From a virus, in the IMG/VR virus record IMGVR_UViG_3300003321_000683, positions 1-38,098 of that record: a stretch of DNA of 38,098 bases; one strand, 5' to 3'. Positions 1 through 5,963 of the stretch are shown piece after piece; the first letter of the stretch is position 1; each line of letters opens with the position of its first letter. Both the position numbers and the translations under genes were made by a program. The notes below the pieces were generated by a model. That model did not search any database. It saw only the letters and a program-made list of their open reading frames with translations, and had not been told where the DNA came from.

Positions 1-273
1 TGCGCTTGGCGGTATCTTGGGGGTGTGTATCAAAACCTGCTCGCTGAGGCCGCCAAAGGGCCGCCAGCACCACGACAGCAGCCGTTTAACCGTCAGCAGT
101 CAGCGGCGAATAGCCAGCAGTCGGTTGACACTGGGATGTATAAAGCCTACGTCCCACCAGCGCCGGAGGGCAAACCCCAATCCCGAGAAGCCAACATGGC
201 ATCACTGGCGTCACTGATGCGTTCCCTTGGAGAAAAACCATCGGCCGAAACGCTTGCCGTAATCGGAGCGTGA
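1..273 (+). CDS. C-terminal part of phage replication initiator (continues from the right end of the window)
   Basis: The frame is open from base 1, so there is no true start here; a GTG at 25 lacks a convincing ribosome site. The 90 residues begin CAWRYLGGVYQNLLAEAAKG, which looks like the last helix of DnaD-like or O-like replication proteins (a small residue and aromatic residues followed by a leucine-rich helix). A Pro/Gln-rich tail and a final amphipathic helix follow. The reading phase is exactly that of the open frame ending at 38098, and joining them would give one 445-residue protein. I infer this is one gene cut by linearising a circular genome. If the molecule is not circular, this is an unidentified partial gene. 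The next gene starts 3 bases after its TGA. Confidence 0.6.
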   Translation, partial: CAWRYLGGVYQNLLAEAAKGPPAPRQQPFNRQQSAANSQQSVDTGMYKAYVPPAPEGKPQSREANMASLASLMRSLGEKPSAETLAVIGA

Positions 274-276
274 AGA

Positions 277-516
277 ATGACCATTGCAGAAAGTCTGGAA
301 AAAAATCAGCGAGAAATAGCAATGGTTAAAAACAAGGTGGAGTCATATGTGAAGTATCTGGAGAAGCTGAATGGCCTTCGCTACGGCAGACACCGTCCGG
401 CGAGGCTGCATCTCATTATCGATACTGAACAGAAGATGCATGACTATTACCTGCGAAAACTTGAGACTCTGCAAGAAGAGCAGGGTTGCCTCTATGAGAG
501 GGTGATGAATGAATAA
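277..516 (+). CDS. Small early coiled-coil protein, unknown function
   Basis: A 79-residue protein with ATG at 277, three bases after the previous stop and preceded by GGAG at suitable distance. It is highly charged and almost wholly alpha-helical by composition. The first 35 residues and the last 25 carry heptad-like Leu/Ile/Val spacing, suggesting a coiled-coil hairpin around a basic middle (GRHRPARLH). There is no signal peptide or membrane segment. It is the first of a run of small overlapping genes behind the replication gene, so it is probably transcribed early. I do not recognise a family. The reading frame and spacing make it a likely real gene. Confidence 0.6.
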   Translation: MTIAESLEKNQREIAMVKNKVESYVKYLEKLNGLRYGRHRPARLHLIIDTEQKMHDYYLRKLETLQEEQGCLYERVMNE

Positions 517-676
517 GCGCCAGCGAAAAAAGAAAGCCAAAAAAGACCGCGACGCGTTCAGAGTGTTTTTTCATCGCTTTCTGACAACGCTACGGGGTGT
601 GCTTAGAGAGAATAATGGAAAGCTTCCTGGTAAGTTACTGGACGCACTCAGAGAGAAGGGCGGCCAGTGTGCCTAA
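509..676 (+). CDS. Small basic protein, unknown function
   Basis: A 55-residue frame starting at the ATG at 509, inside the last codons of the preceding gene, so translation is probably coupled. AGAG and GGTG just upstream can serve as the ribosome site. The N-terminus is strongly basic (MNKRQRKKKAKKDRD) and is followed by an amphipathic helix rich in Phe, Leu and Arg, ending GGQCA. The charge suggests nucleic-acid or membrane-surface binding, but that is inference only. It fills what would otherwise be a gap between neighbours and overlaps the next gene's GTG start by 8 bases. No homologous family is recognised. Confidence 0.5.
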   Translation: MNKRQRKKKAKKDRDAFRVFFHRFLTTLRGVLRENNGKLPGKLLDALREKGGQCA

Positions 677-827
677 ACGATTCTGGATTGCACATATTCT
701 TTTGGCTGTACAGGTATGGGCATTTGCATGGGCGTTTGACACAGGAAACATAAAAATCATGTTTATGTCCGGATTCTATGCGTTTGCTCATCTATTTGTT
801 CTGTACAGGGGATACATATGGAAATGA
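669..827 (+). CDS. Small two-helix inner-membrane protein, unknown function
   Basis: Starting at the GTG at 669 it gives 52 residues: a short basic head (MPKRFW), a hydrophobic helix (about residues 7-24), a short loop (DTGNIK) and a second hydrophobic aromatic helix (about 30-47), ending YRGYIWK. This predicts two membrane passes. An ATG at 615 in the same frame would add 18 residues but deepen the overlap with the previous gene; I prefer GTG 669 because it overlaps only the preceding stop. It overlaps the following ATG by 10 bases. Small membrane proteins in early phage operons are often exclusion or regulatory factors, but nothing here shows which. Confidence 0.5.
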   Translation: MPKRFWIAHILLAVQVWAFAWAFDTGNIKIMFMSGFYAFAHLFVLYRGYIWK

Positions 828-1198
828 CCACAGGTGAATCAACAGAACCCAATCTGATGGCTGCCACCACGGAAATCAAAGCATCACTGGAGCGACACAA
901 TGTCTCGGCAATCGTCATTGCTGTTGGCCAGACATCGAGTCGAAACATATTCTACGCAGACAACAAGCTGCGAGAAATACTACCCGACATCATTGACGGA
1001 AGCTTTATGCCCGAGGGCGACGACAAGAAGCGGATAATGGATGTCATGAAGACGTTGCTTGGTGCTCTGAATTACTACCAGTGGTTGGTGTCTGGTGTGG
1101 CTGCCGTGGCGTCAGGGACAGCGGTGATGGCTAACGAGCAGGAGTGCCAATGCCCTAATTGTGTTAGCCAGAGAAAAATAAATTTAAGGAAAAACTAA
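818..1198 (+). CDS. Early protein with C-terminal CxCxxC motif, unknown function
   Basis: 126 residues; the ATG at 818 follows AGGGGA at good spacing. The N-terminal half is polar. A moderately hydrophobic, Ala/Gly-rich stretch (about residues 88-105, LVSGVAAVASGTAVMA) could be one membrane segment, followed by a Cys cluster (CQCPNC, about 112-117) and a basic tail. Topology would then place the Cys cluster and tail on one side of the membrane, possibly binding a metal. I do not recognise a family. It is joined to the next gene by an overlapping TAATG. Confidence 0.55.
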   Translation: MEMTTGESTEPNLMAATTEIKASLERHNVSAIVIAVGQTSSRNIFYADNKLREILPDIIDGSFMPEGDDKKRIMDVMKTLLGALNYYQWLVSGVAAVASGTAVMANEQECQCPNCVSQRKINLRKN

Positions 1199-1563
1199 TG
1201 CACGCCGACGACAACGTGCAATCAAACACGGCAAAAGAGATGACCAAAGAAGAACTTGACGGGATAGATGAAATAACCAAGGAAGCAACACCTGGTCCAT
1301 GGATAGTAATCAAGGCAAATGATGGGAGCCACTACGTTGTGCGGACATTACGCAAAGATACGGATGGCAATCGCATCAATATTGCTGATGTCGATTCTGG
1401 AATTTATGCGCAACACTGTAACGACGCGCGTTTCATCGCAGCATCGCGCTACGCAGTACCATTGCTTATCGACCGTGTCCGTAGTCTTGAGATAGCGCTG
1501 AAGTATGAGATGAAAAAAGCAGATGAAATGCGTCAAAGAATAATAGACCTAATAATGGTTTAA
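1198..1563 (+). CDS. Ead/Ea22-like early protein
   Basis: 121 residues from an ATG overlapping the previous stop (TAATG), with AAGGA upstream. The middle carries the pattern seen in many small phage early proteins related to lambda Ea22: ATPGPW near residue 31, then a beta-rich stretch, then NDARFIAASRYAVPLLI near residues 75-91, and a C-terminal charged helix that could form a coiled coil. The family is widespread in temperate phages and its biochemical role is not established; position after the replication gene fits early expression. Recognition rests on the two motifs and size, not on a database search. Confidence 0.6.
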   Translation: MHADDNVQSNTAKEMTKEELDGIDEITKEATPGPWIVIKANDGSHYVVRTLRKDTDGNRINIADVDSGIYAQHCNDARFIAASRYAVPLLIDRVRSLEIALKYEMKKADEMRQRIIDLIMV

Positions 1564-1578
1564 ATAAAAGGACTTCAT

Positions 1579-1830
1579 ATGCCACAGAGAACGCATAAGG
1601 AATGGGTCGATATGTATAACAGCATATTCGACGAGATTTACGAGGAAGGTCCGGCCGGTGTGCCTATTGCTATGTTCGCCTTAAAAGTACGCAGTGAATT
1701 GATTGGCGAGGTGGAATCATGGCTCGATGAAATGGTCAGGGACCTAAACACGGAGCAAAAAGACCCTTGCGATGCACAGAACGGATACTTACACGCGCGG
1801 ATGCACTTCCGGCAGAGGTTTAGGCCATGA
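1579..1830 (+). CDS. Small acidic early protein, unknown function
   Basis: 83 residues with a strong ribosome site (AAAGGA, six bases before ATG). It opens with a helix rich in acidic residues (EWVDMYNSIFDEIYEEG), then a hydrophobic helix (VPIAMFALKVRSELIGEVESWLDEMV) and a basic tail ending FRQRFRP. No membrane helix, signal peptide or known motif is visible. It overlaps the next ATG by four bases (ATGA), consistent with an operon. Function unknown. Confidence 0.55.
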   Translation: MPQRTHKEWVDMYNSIFDEIYEEGPAGVPIAMFALKVRSELIGEVESWLDEMVRDLNTEQKDPCDAQNGYLHARMHFRQRFRP

Positions 1831-2147
1831 ATATATTTACAGGTGAAAATGCAGCCACTATGCAGTCAGCAATGAGGATGGCGCACAAGCTTGTAACCAT
1901 CCGTAATGAGCTAATGGAATTCTATGTTGAAAATTACGCCAAAAAAATCACCAAAATTCCGTCACCGGAGCAAATGGAGGAGATACGTAAAGAAATCAGC
2001 AAGACAGCATACAGCCACTATCCAGCACCACTGCAAAGTGCATCGTATCTGGTCGTTGAGCGTATCGTTGCAAGTGTCTATCTGGCATTCGTTAAATCAG
2101 TCATGGCGCGCATAGGTGATATCCCAGACTATGAGGATGAGGAATGA
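1827..2147 (+). CDS. Small helical early protein, unknown function
   Basis: 106 residues, start overlapping the previous stop as ATGA, with AGAGG upstream. The sequence is almost all helix-forming, with an amphipathic N-terminal helix, a basic middle (YAKKITKIPSPEQMEEIRKEI) and a hydrophobic C-terminal helix (SYLVVERIVASVYLAFVKSVMARIG) that ends in the acidic tail DYEDEE. The last helix is long enough to touch or cross a membrane but contains charges, so I would call it amphipathic. No family is recognised. The stop overlaps the next start. Confidence 0.5.
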   Translation: MNIFTGENAATMQSAMRMAHKLVTIRNELMEFYVENYAKKITKIPSPEQMEEIRKEISKTAYSHYPAPLQSASYLVVERIVASVYLAFVKSVMARIGDIPDYEDEE

Positions 2148-2455
2148 AGGCTGAGCTGAGAATGACGCCAAGAGAAAATGCCTTGCGCATTATATCATCG
2201 CTGCTATCGATTGCCGTCGGAGCGATGTTGATTCACTGGAATTGGAAACGTTCGATTATGGACGAAGTCAATGCATCTATACAGCGAGCAATCATGGCCA
2301 ACAAGCTGTCGATGACGCGCCTATTGGATAGGCCAGAAGAGGACCAGATGGTTGTATATATCCGCAGCACCACCAAGGGTCATCCAGCAACACTAACACT
2401 GGCAGACAACCAGCATGCGCAGTGCGTGGTCGGTAAAATCAATGATGACAAATAA
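2144..2455 (+). CDS. Small single-pass membrane protein, unknown function
   Basis: 103 residues; ATG at 2144 follows a GAGGATGAGGA purine run and overlaps the preceding stop. A positively charged N-terminus (MKAELRMTPRENALR) precedes one hydrophobic helix at about residues 16-32 (IISSLLSIAVGAMLIHW), then KRS, a helical stretch and a beta-rich C-terminal domain with one Cys. The charge pattern predicts N-terminus inside and the C-terminal domain in the periplasm if the helix is an anchor. No family is recognised. The next gene begins inside its last 14 bases. Confidence 0.5.
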   Translation: MKAELRMTPRENALRIISSLLSIAVGAMLIHWNWKRSIMDEVNASIQRAIMANKLSMTRLLDRPEEDQMVVYIRSTTKGHPATLTLADNQHAQCVVGKINDDK

Positions 2456-2795
2456 ATCAAGATTAGCGGCTGCTATCGCCCTGGTGCTGACGTTGGGTAA
2501 TTTATTATTCTGGGCATATCGCCTAATGGACAACTACACGCATGGCGAAGTCGTGCTTGAGGCGGTTCATTGCGGCACTATGCTAATTTTTACGTATATA
2601 TCAATATTATGCCTTGCCAATGCCATGACATATACAGGACTAAAAAAGCAGATGGATGAAATTCAAGAAAACATTAAGGCAATAAGCAAGTATGAGATGA
2701 TTAGACTGCAACAGGAGGGTGAATATATTAGCAAACTAGCTCAGTTTATAGCGGATACTAAAGCTTCTCAATCACAGAAAAATATGAGCGCGTGA
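2442..2795 (+). CDS. Two-pass membrane protein with cytoplasmic helix, unknown function
   Basis: 117 residues from tandem ATG codons at 2442/2445; an ATG at 2415 in the same frame is possible but less natural. Two hydrophobic segments are clear: about residues 6-24 (LAAAIALVLTLGNLLFWAY) and 40-58 (GTMLIFTYISILCLANAM), separated by a short acidic/His loop, followed by a long charged helix (KKQMDEIQENIKAISKYEM) likely coiled and cytoplasmic. Together with the preceding gene it forms a membrane-protein pair. Its 3' end overlaps a convergent minus-strand gene by 38 bases. Function unknown. Confidence 0.5.
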   Translation: MMTNKSRLAAAIALVLTLGNLLFWAYRLMDNYTHGEVVLEAVHCGTMLIFTYISILCLANAMTYTGLKKQMDEIQENIKAISKYEMIRLQQEGEYISKLAQFIADTKASQSQKNMSA

Positions 2796-2895
2796 TATCC
2801 CACTCATTTGCATAATGCCAACCACACTCGTCGCAAAAATAGACAAATCCGTCATCCGCAACACGGTCATCTGGTGAGTATGGCTCGATTTTCAT
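2758..2895 (-). CDS. Tiny zinc-finger-like protein, unknown function
   Basis: 45 residues on the minus strand. Its ATG (2893-2895) overlaps the stop of the upstream minus-strand gene as TAATG, the usual arrangement for coupled translation, which is the main reason to accept it and this start. The sequence has a single CxxC knuckle in FCDECGWHYANEW with a nearby His, resembling half a zinc ribbon, then a helix ending FSVIEKL. One knuckle alone would need a partner or dimer to bind zinc. It overlaps the plus-strand membrane-protein gene tail by 38 bases. Function unknown. Confidence 0.4.
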   Translation of the reverse strand: MKIEPYSPDDRVADDGFVYFCDECGWHYANEWDITRSYFSVIEKL

Positions 2896-3245
2896 TATGG
2901 CTGGATGTTCGCATCCGCTGCATCCTCGTCGTCCTCTGTTTCCTGCATTAAATCCAAGTCCTTCGTGAACTCGCCGAGCATCATCCATCCTGCTTTGCTT
3001 AGTATATTATGCATATACGCACAATCCTCGGTGCAGCAGCGGTCGTCATCAAGGCTAACGTACTGACGACGCTCAAGCGGGTCCCACAGGACCTTAGCGA
3101 TTCTCGCATCATGGCCATCGTTAATGGATATGTACATATCGGCAGCAAGCAGGGGTCCATAGATATTCAGGCGATACGTCAACCTGCGTACAGGCTTTTC
3201 TGTGTCGACTATATCGATATCAATCCATGTATGAAATTCGTTCAT
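2895..3245 (-). CDS. Minus-strand accessory protein, unknown function
   Basis: 116 residues from ATG at 3245, preceded on its strand by AGGGTG at good spacing; a longer frame to 3314 exists but would run into the divergent plus-strand gene and lacks a ribosome site. The first half is beta-rich (HTWIDIDIVDTEKPVRRLTY), the middle carries a CCTEDC cluster, and the C-terminus is very acidic (QETEDDEDAADAN). No known family. With the 45-residue gene after it, it forms a two-gene island read against the surrounding early genes, as expected for an accessory (moron-like) insertion. Confidence 0.45.
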   Translation of the reverse strand: MNEFHTWIDIDIVDTEKPVRRLTYRLNIYGPLLAADMYISINDGHDARIAKVLWDPLERRQYVSLDDDRCCTEDCAYMHNILSKAGWMMLGEFTKDLDLMQETEDDEDAADANIQP

Positions 3246-3303
3246 GTCGCACCCTAGCCTAATTGGCGCAGGTGATGCATTGTAAAAAACAGGAGGACAG
3301 CCA

Positions 3304-3441
3304 ATGGAAGGCATTACGACAACACAATGGCTGCTGATGGGACTGGGCGCTTACGCCCTGGTGCTTTTGGCCGTCACGCCGTTGTATATTGCAGCACTGC
3401 AAGGTCGCAAAAGGCAACTCAAGGACGCAGGGGCAAAGTAA
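3304..3441 (+). CDS. Mini membrane protein 1 of 3
   Basis: 45 residues behind a very strong ribosome site (AGGAGG, seven bases before the ATG). One hydrophobic helix (about residues 9-31, containing YALVLLAVTPLYIAAL) is followed by a basic, soluble tail (GRKRQLKDAGAK). By the positive-inside rule the N-terminus is outside and the tail inside. The stop overlaps the next ATG (TAATG). It is the first gene of a cassette of three tiny single-pass membrane proteins; no family is recognised. Possible roles include membrane-acting exclusion, toxin or lysis-timing factors, all inference. Confidence 0.5.
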   Translation: MEGITTTQWLLMGLGAYALVLLAVTPLYIAALQGRKRQLKDAGAK

Positions 3442-3545
3442 TGGGCTCGCTGATTAGCGGACTAATGGTTGGCGTGGCAATAGTAATTATCCTGCCACTG
3501 ATTACGTACTGGATTGCTAAATCGAAGGGGAAAAAACATGCCTGA
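3441..3545 (+). CDS. Mini membrane protein 2 of 3
   Basis: 34 residues, start overlapping the previous stop as TAATG. Almost the whole protein is one hydrophobic helix (GLMVGVAIVIILPLITYWIA) followed by the basic tail KSKGKKHA, so it is a single-pass membrane peptide with the tail in the cytoplasm. Its last eight bases overlap the start of the third gene. The architecture resembles small hydrophobic phage peptides and type I toxins, but no sequence family is recognised and there is no antisense RNA signal that I can identify. Confidence 0.45.
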   Translation: MGSLISGLMVGVAIVIILPLITYWIAKSKGKKHA

Positions 3546-3636
3546 TTTAATGATTCCGCTGACGATTGCCGGCCTTTTCGTCGGCGCCTACAGCTCGCTG
3601 GTGGTCTGGACCATCGTCAAAGACAGCAAGGCCTAG
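3538..3636 (+). CDS. Mini membrane protein 3 of 3
   Basis: 32 residues from the ATG at 3538, which lies within the end of the previous gene and has GGGG/AAGGGG upstream as ribosome site. It has a single hydrophobic helix (MIPLTIAGLFVGAYSSLVVW) and a short basic end (TIVKDSKA). Its TAG stop shares the CTAG tetranucleotide with the stop of the minus-strand exported-protein gene, so both genes end on the same four bases. Function unknown; the tight coupling of three such peptides suggests they act together in the inner membrane. Confidence 0.4.
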   Translation: MPDLMIPLTIAGLFVGAYSSLVVWTIVKDSKA

Positions 3637-4808
3637 CGGCGACAATTTTGCGGCGCCAGCTTGCAATAGTTGCCGTCAATGCCAGCGCTACCGATGGGCT
3701 CTTTTGCTCCAGGCGGCAGCGGTCCCATGGGTACAGGCAACGGCGTCGTCACTGGCTTAGTCAATGGCGAGCCCTGCTTCAGAATTGCTGGTGTATCAAT
3801 ATAAATAATCAGCTGACTGAGCCGCTGCACCTCGCTCGGTGGGCGCTGCTGCAATGAGCGATAGACAGCCTCAGCCTGCGATTGCACCAGGATGAGCTGC
3901 GCACCCATTCCCGTATGAAACAGCATATCAACAGCAGGGCTTGATGTTCCAATGCTCGGCTTGTCGGGGTTGGGCATGGACTGCTTGCAGCTCGTGATGC
4001 TTGGGTCGCAACCGCCAGGCGTGCCGCCGGCTGGCGGGTCCTGAAGAGGGTCTTTGCTGGGTTGCGTAGTGGGCGTAGGTGCCGGCGCTGGAGCAGGTGC
4101 CACTGGGTCCTTGGCTGGGACTGCTGTTGCAGGCGCCTCAGGCTGTTTCTCGTCGCCGCAGAACGTAGCTGTTGCCACCAGGGCGCCGGCAATCATGCCG
4201 CCTGCCGCACCACCTACGGCTAGCGTGGCCTTAACCCAAGGATTGGGTGATTTGGCTCCTAGCTCCATGCCGCCTTTGAGTCCCGCGCCACCCGCCATCA
4301 TGGCCGTGCCCAAGACGCCGTTGTTACACACCGCCTGTTTACTGAATCCTTTCCATGCGCTTTCAGAAAGCTGGTCCTGACGCGATATCATGCCCTTGCG
4401 CGCCATGAACTCCGCTTGCAGGTCTGAGGCGCCAACACGGAATGGACTGGTCGTGCCGAACCCGAATGCCTGCACGGTCAGTGTTTTGCGCTGCGGCAGT
4501 ACCTGCATGGTGAATAGGTAGGTCCCCACGCTCAGGTTGCGATGCTTGATGTACTCCTGATTGCGTTCATCCATGACCGTCGCATCGTCACCATAGAGCT
4601 GCATCAGGGGCGCTACCCATGTCGCACGCAGTGCAGTGAATGTATCAGGTGGAATCATGAGACGCGGTGGCCGTGCTGATTCTATTTTCTCAAGAAAGCA
4701 GCGCGGGATGTACTCCACGTCGATACAGTGCTCGACCACGTGGTTGTTGGGGTCATGCTTTGCTGGGGGTGCTGCCAATACTGCTACTGCGAGTAGTGCG
4801 TGTAACAT
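3633..4808 (-). CDS. Exported protein with glycine-zipper segment and proline-rich linker
   Basis: 391 residues from ATG 4808 (CAGGA upstream on its strand); an ATG at 4835 would hide the signal peptide. Residues 1-13 form a short hydrophobic signal sequence (MLHALLAVAVLAA). A soluble domain with paired cysteines follows, then a Gly/Ala-rich double hydrophobic region (about 165-212) with repeated GxxxG spacing (VGGAAGGMIAGALVA), a Pro/Ala/Thr linker (about 220-245), and a C-terminal domain with several cysteines ending CKLAPQNCRR. I infer a periplasmic or membrane-inserting protein with disulphides. It is transcribed against its neighbours. Possible roles: lysogenic conversion, superinfection exclusion or an envelope-active effector. 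No family is recognised. Confidence 0.6.
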   Translation of the reverse strand: MLHALLAVAVLAAPPAKHDPNNHVVEHCIDVEYIPRCFLEKIESARPPRLMIPPDTFTALRATWVAPLMQLYGDDATVMDERNQEYIKHRNLSVGTYLFTMQVLPQRKTLTVQAFGFGTTSPFRVGASDLQAEFMARKGMISRQDQLSESAWKGFSKQAVCNNGVLGTAMMAGGAGLKGGMELGAKSPNPWVKATLAVGGAAGGMIAGALVATATFCGDEKQPEAPATAVPAKDPVAPAPAPAPTPTTQPSKDPLQDPPAGGTPGGCDPSITSCKQSMPNPDKPSIGTSSPAVDMLFHTGMGAQLILVQSQAEAVYRSLQQRPPSEVQRLSQLIIYIDTPAILKQGSPLTKPVTTPLPVPMGPLPPGAKEPIGSAGIDGNYCKLAPQNCRR

Positions 4809-4888
4809 GTTGGTCCTGATTTGATGCAACGACATTGTTGCGCCGCAGGCATTAGGCTAATTGCCTGGATTCGACAAGGAGCAACGCG

Positions 4889-5212
4889 GTGATTAACAAG
4901 ACCTACGCAAACCGAGGCCGGCGTATTGGCGAGATGGTTGACATTAAGAACGCAGCCTACGGCGACTCGTTCAATCTCAGTGGCGAGGTGTTGCAACGCA
5001 TCTACCCTCACGGGATAAAGCCAGAGCAGTACCGAGACGCGCTTGCAGTGGTGCGTATCGTGGATAAGCTGTTTCGCATTGGGGCACGCAAGGACGCATT
5101 TGGCGAGTCCCCCTACGATGACATCGCAGGCTATGCGATTGTGGCTGGCGAAAAAGAGGCAGCAGTCCAACCACCCTACGAAACAGCGAATGAAAACGAC
5201 AAAGCGTGCTGA
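4889..5212 (+). CDS. Probable nucleotide-modification-associated (DUF1599-like) protein
   Basis: 107 residues from GTG 4889, eight bases after AAGGAG. The sequence AYGDSFNLSGEVLQRIYPHG, the following segment with QYRDALAVVRIVDKLFRI, and KDAFGESPYDDIAGYA match from memory a compact phage protein group described as a nucleotide-modification-associated domain (DUF1599). Members are soluble helical proteins found in phages near base-modification or nucleotide genes; their chemistry is not firmly established. Here it sits directly before a VRR-NUC nuclease whose start overlaps its last codons. Family assignment is from motif memory and should be treated as likely, not proven. Confidence 0.6.
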   Translation: MINKTYANRGRRIGEMVDIKNAAYGDSFNLSGEVLQRIYPHGIKPEQYRDALAVVRIVDKLFRIGARKDAFGESPYDDIAGYAIVAGEKEAAVQPPYETANENDKAC

Positions 5213-5729
5213 TTCGGACCCTCTTGAGCGCGTCGAGGTAATGATTGTCGCCGAGTATCTCGATGCGGTTGGTGCATTATGGTTCCACACCAACAACGCC
5301 GGCCGCCGCGCACCGCATGTTGGTCGGCTTATGAAGCGTGCCGGACTGAAGGCCGGCGTGCCCGATATTCTCATTTTCGAACACTGGGCCGACGATGGAA
5401 TGCGCTATTCAGAGGGATTTGGAATCGCCATCGAGATGAAGCGGCTAAACAAGGGCCGCGCGACGCCGGAGCAAAAGCAGTGGCTCGCTGACCTGGCGGC
5501 ACGTGGATGGCTTACGGCTGTTGCGCCAGGGGCTAATTATGCATTAGACATTCTGAAGAGAAAGCTGCGGCTCGACAGGGGCCGCAGGCGTCCATCCATC
5601 AGTCCAGGAGTGTTTATTGGCAAAGCGCGGAAGGCCGATAACGGAGACCATGCGGCTACAGGGCCAGATGGCGGCACTGGAGCGTCACATTTACTCACTG
5701 GCGAGACAGGTCCAATCAACGACGAGTGA
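5190..5729 (+). CDS. VRR-NUC domain nuclease
   Basis: 179 residues from ATG 5190. The core at about residues 15-123 has the VRR-NUC form of the PD-(D/E)xK nuclease fold: GVPDILIF with the metal-binding Asp at 59, AIEMKR with Glu 82 and Lys 84, a helix with TPEQKQWL, and GWLTAVAPG near 106-114. Phage VRR-NUC proteins are thought to act on branched or flapped DNA during replication and recombination. The last 50 residues are Arg/Gly-rich and overlap the next gene by 113 bases, so they may be poorly constrained. No strong ribosome site precedes the ATG; it overlaps the preceding gene by 23 bases, so coupling is likely. Confidence 0.75.
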   Translation: MKTTKRADSDPLERVEVMIVAEYLDAVGALWFHTNNAGRRAPHVGRLMKRAGLKAGVPDILIFEHWADDGMRYSEGFGIAIEMKRLNKGRATPEQKQWLADLAARGWLTAVAPGANYALDILKRKLRLDRGRRRPSISPGVFIGKARKADNGDHAATGPDGGTGASHLLTGETGPINDE

Positions 5730-5946
5730 GCTGCATCAAATCGTGCATAGCCGACATGTCCGCTGGGCTCATTGCGGCCAGCGGCAGTGTGGTGTTAGTC
5801 GTACGGTAATCAATCGCGCCGCCGAATCAATGGAAACAGGCAGTCAAGAGCTGCGCGACATGATTGAATACGAGAGCAGCAGGCGCATGCATTACTGCGG
5901 TGACACCAAGTTCAAAATCATCAAGAAGGTCTACAAGCGGCACTAA
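5617..5946 (+). CDS. Small basic protein with AT-hook-like start, unknown function
   Basis: 109 residues from a TTG at 5617 that has AGGAG six bases upstream, a stronger signal than the ATG of the gene it overlaps. It starts MAKRGRPITETMRLQGQ, where RGRP resembles an AT-hook, and continues with a helix and a Cys/His patch (HCGQRQCGVSRTVINRAAE) that could be a small helix-turn-helix. The C-terminus is basic (KFKIIKKVYKRH). DNA binding is plausible but unproven. The 113-base overlap with the nuclease gene is unusually long; both frames look protein-like only in part of the overlap. Confidence 0.5.
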   Translation: MAKRGRPITETMRLQGQMAALERHIYSLARQVQSTTSELHQIVHSRHVRWAHCGQRQCGVSRTVINRAAESMETGSQELRDMIEYESSRRMHYCGDTKFKIIKKVYKRH

Positions 5947-5963
5947 CCCCCACGGAGATTGCA

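Noticed and set aside
3009-3257. An 82-codon plus-strand frame opposite the minus gene at 2895-3245
   Set aside because: The minus frame has a ribosome site, start overlap with a second gene and better composition.
4784-5374. A 196-codon minus-strand frame across the 4808-5212 region
   Set aside because: It is antisense to the DUF1599-like and VRR-NUC genes, whose motifs are clear, and has no ribosome site.
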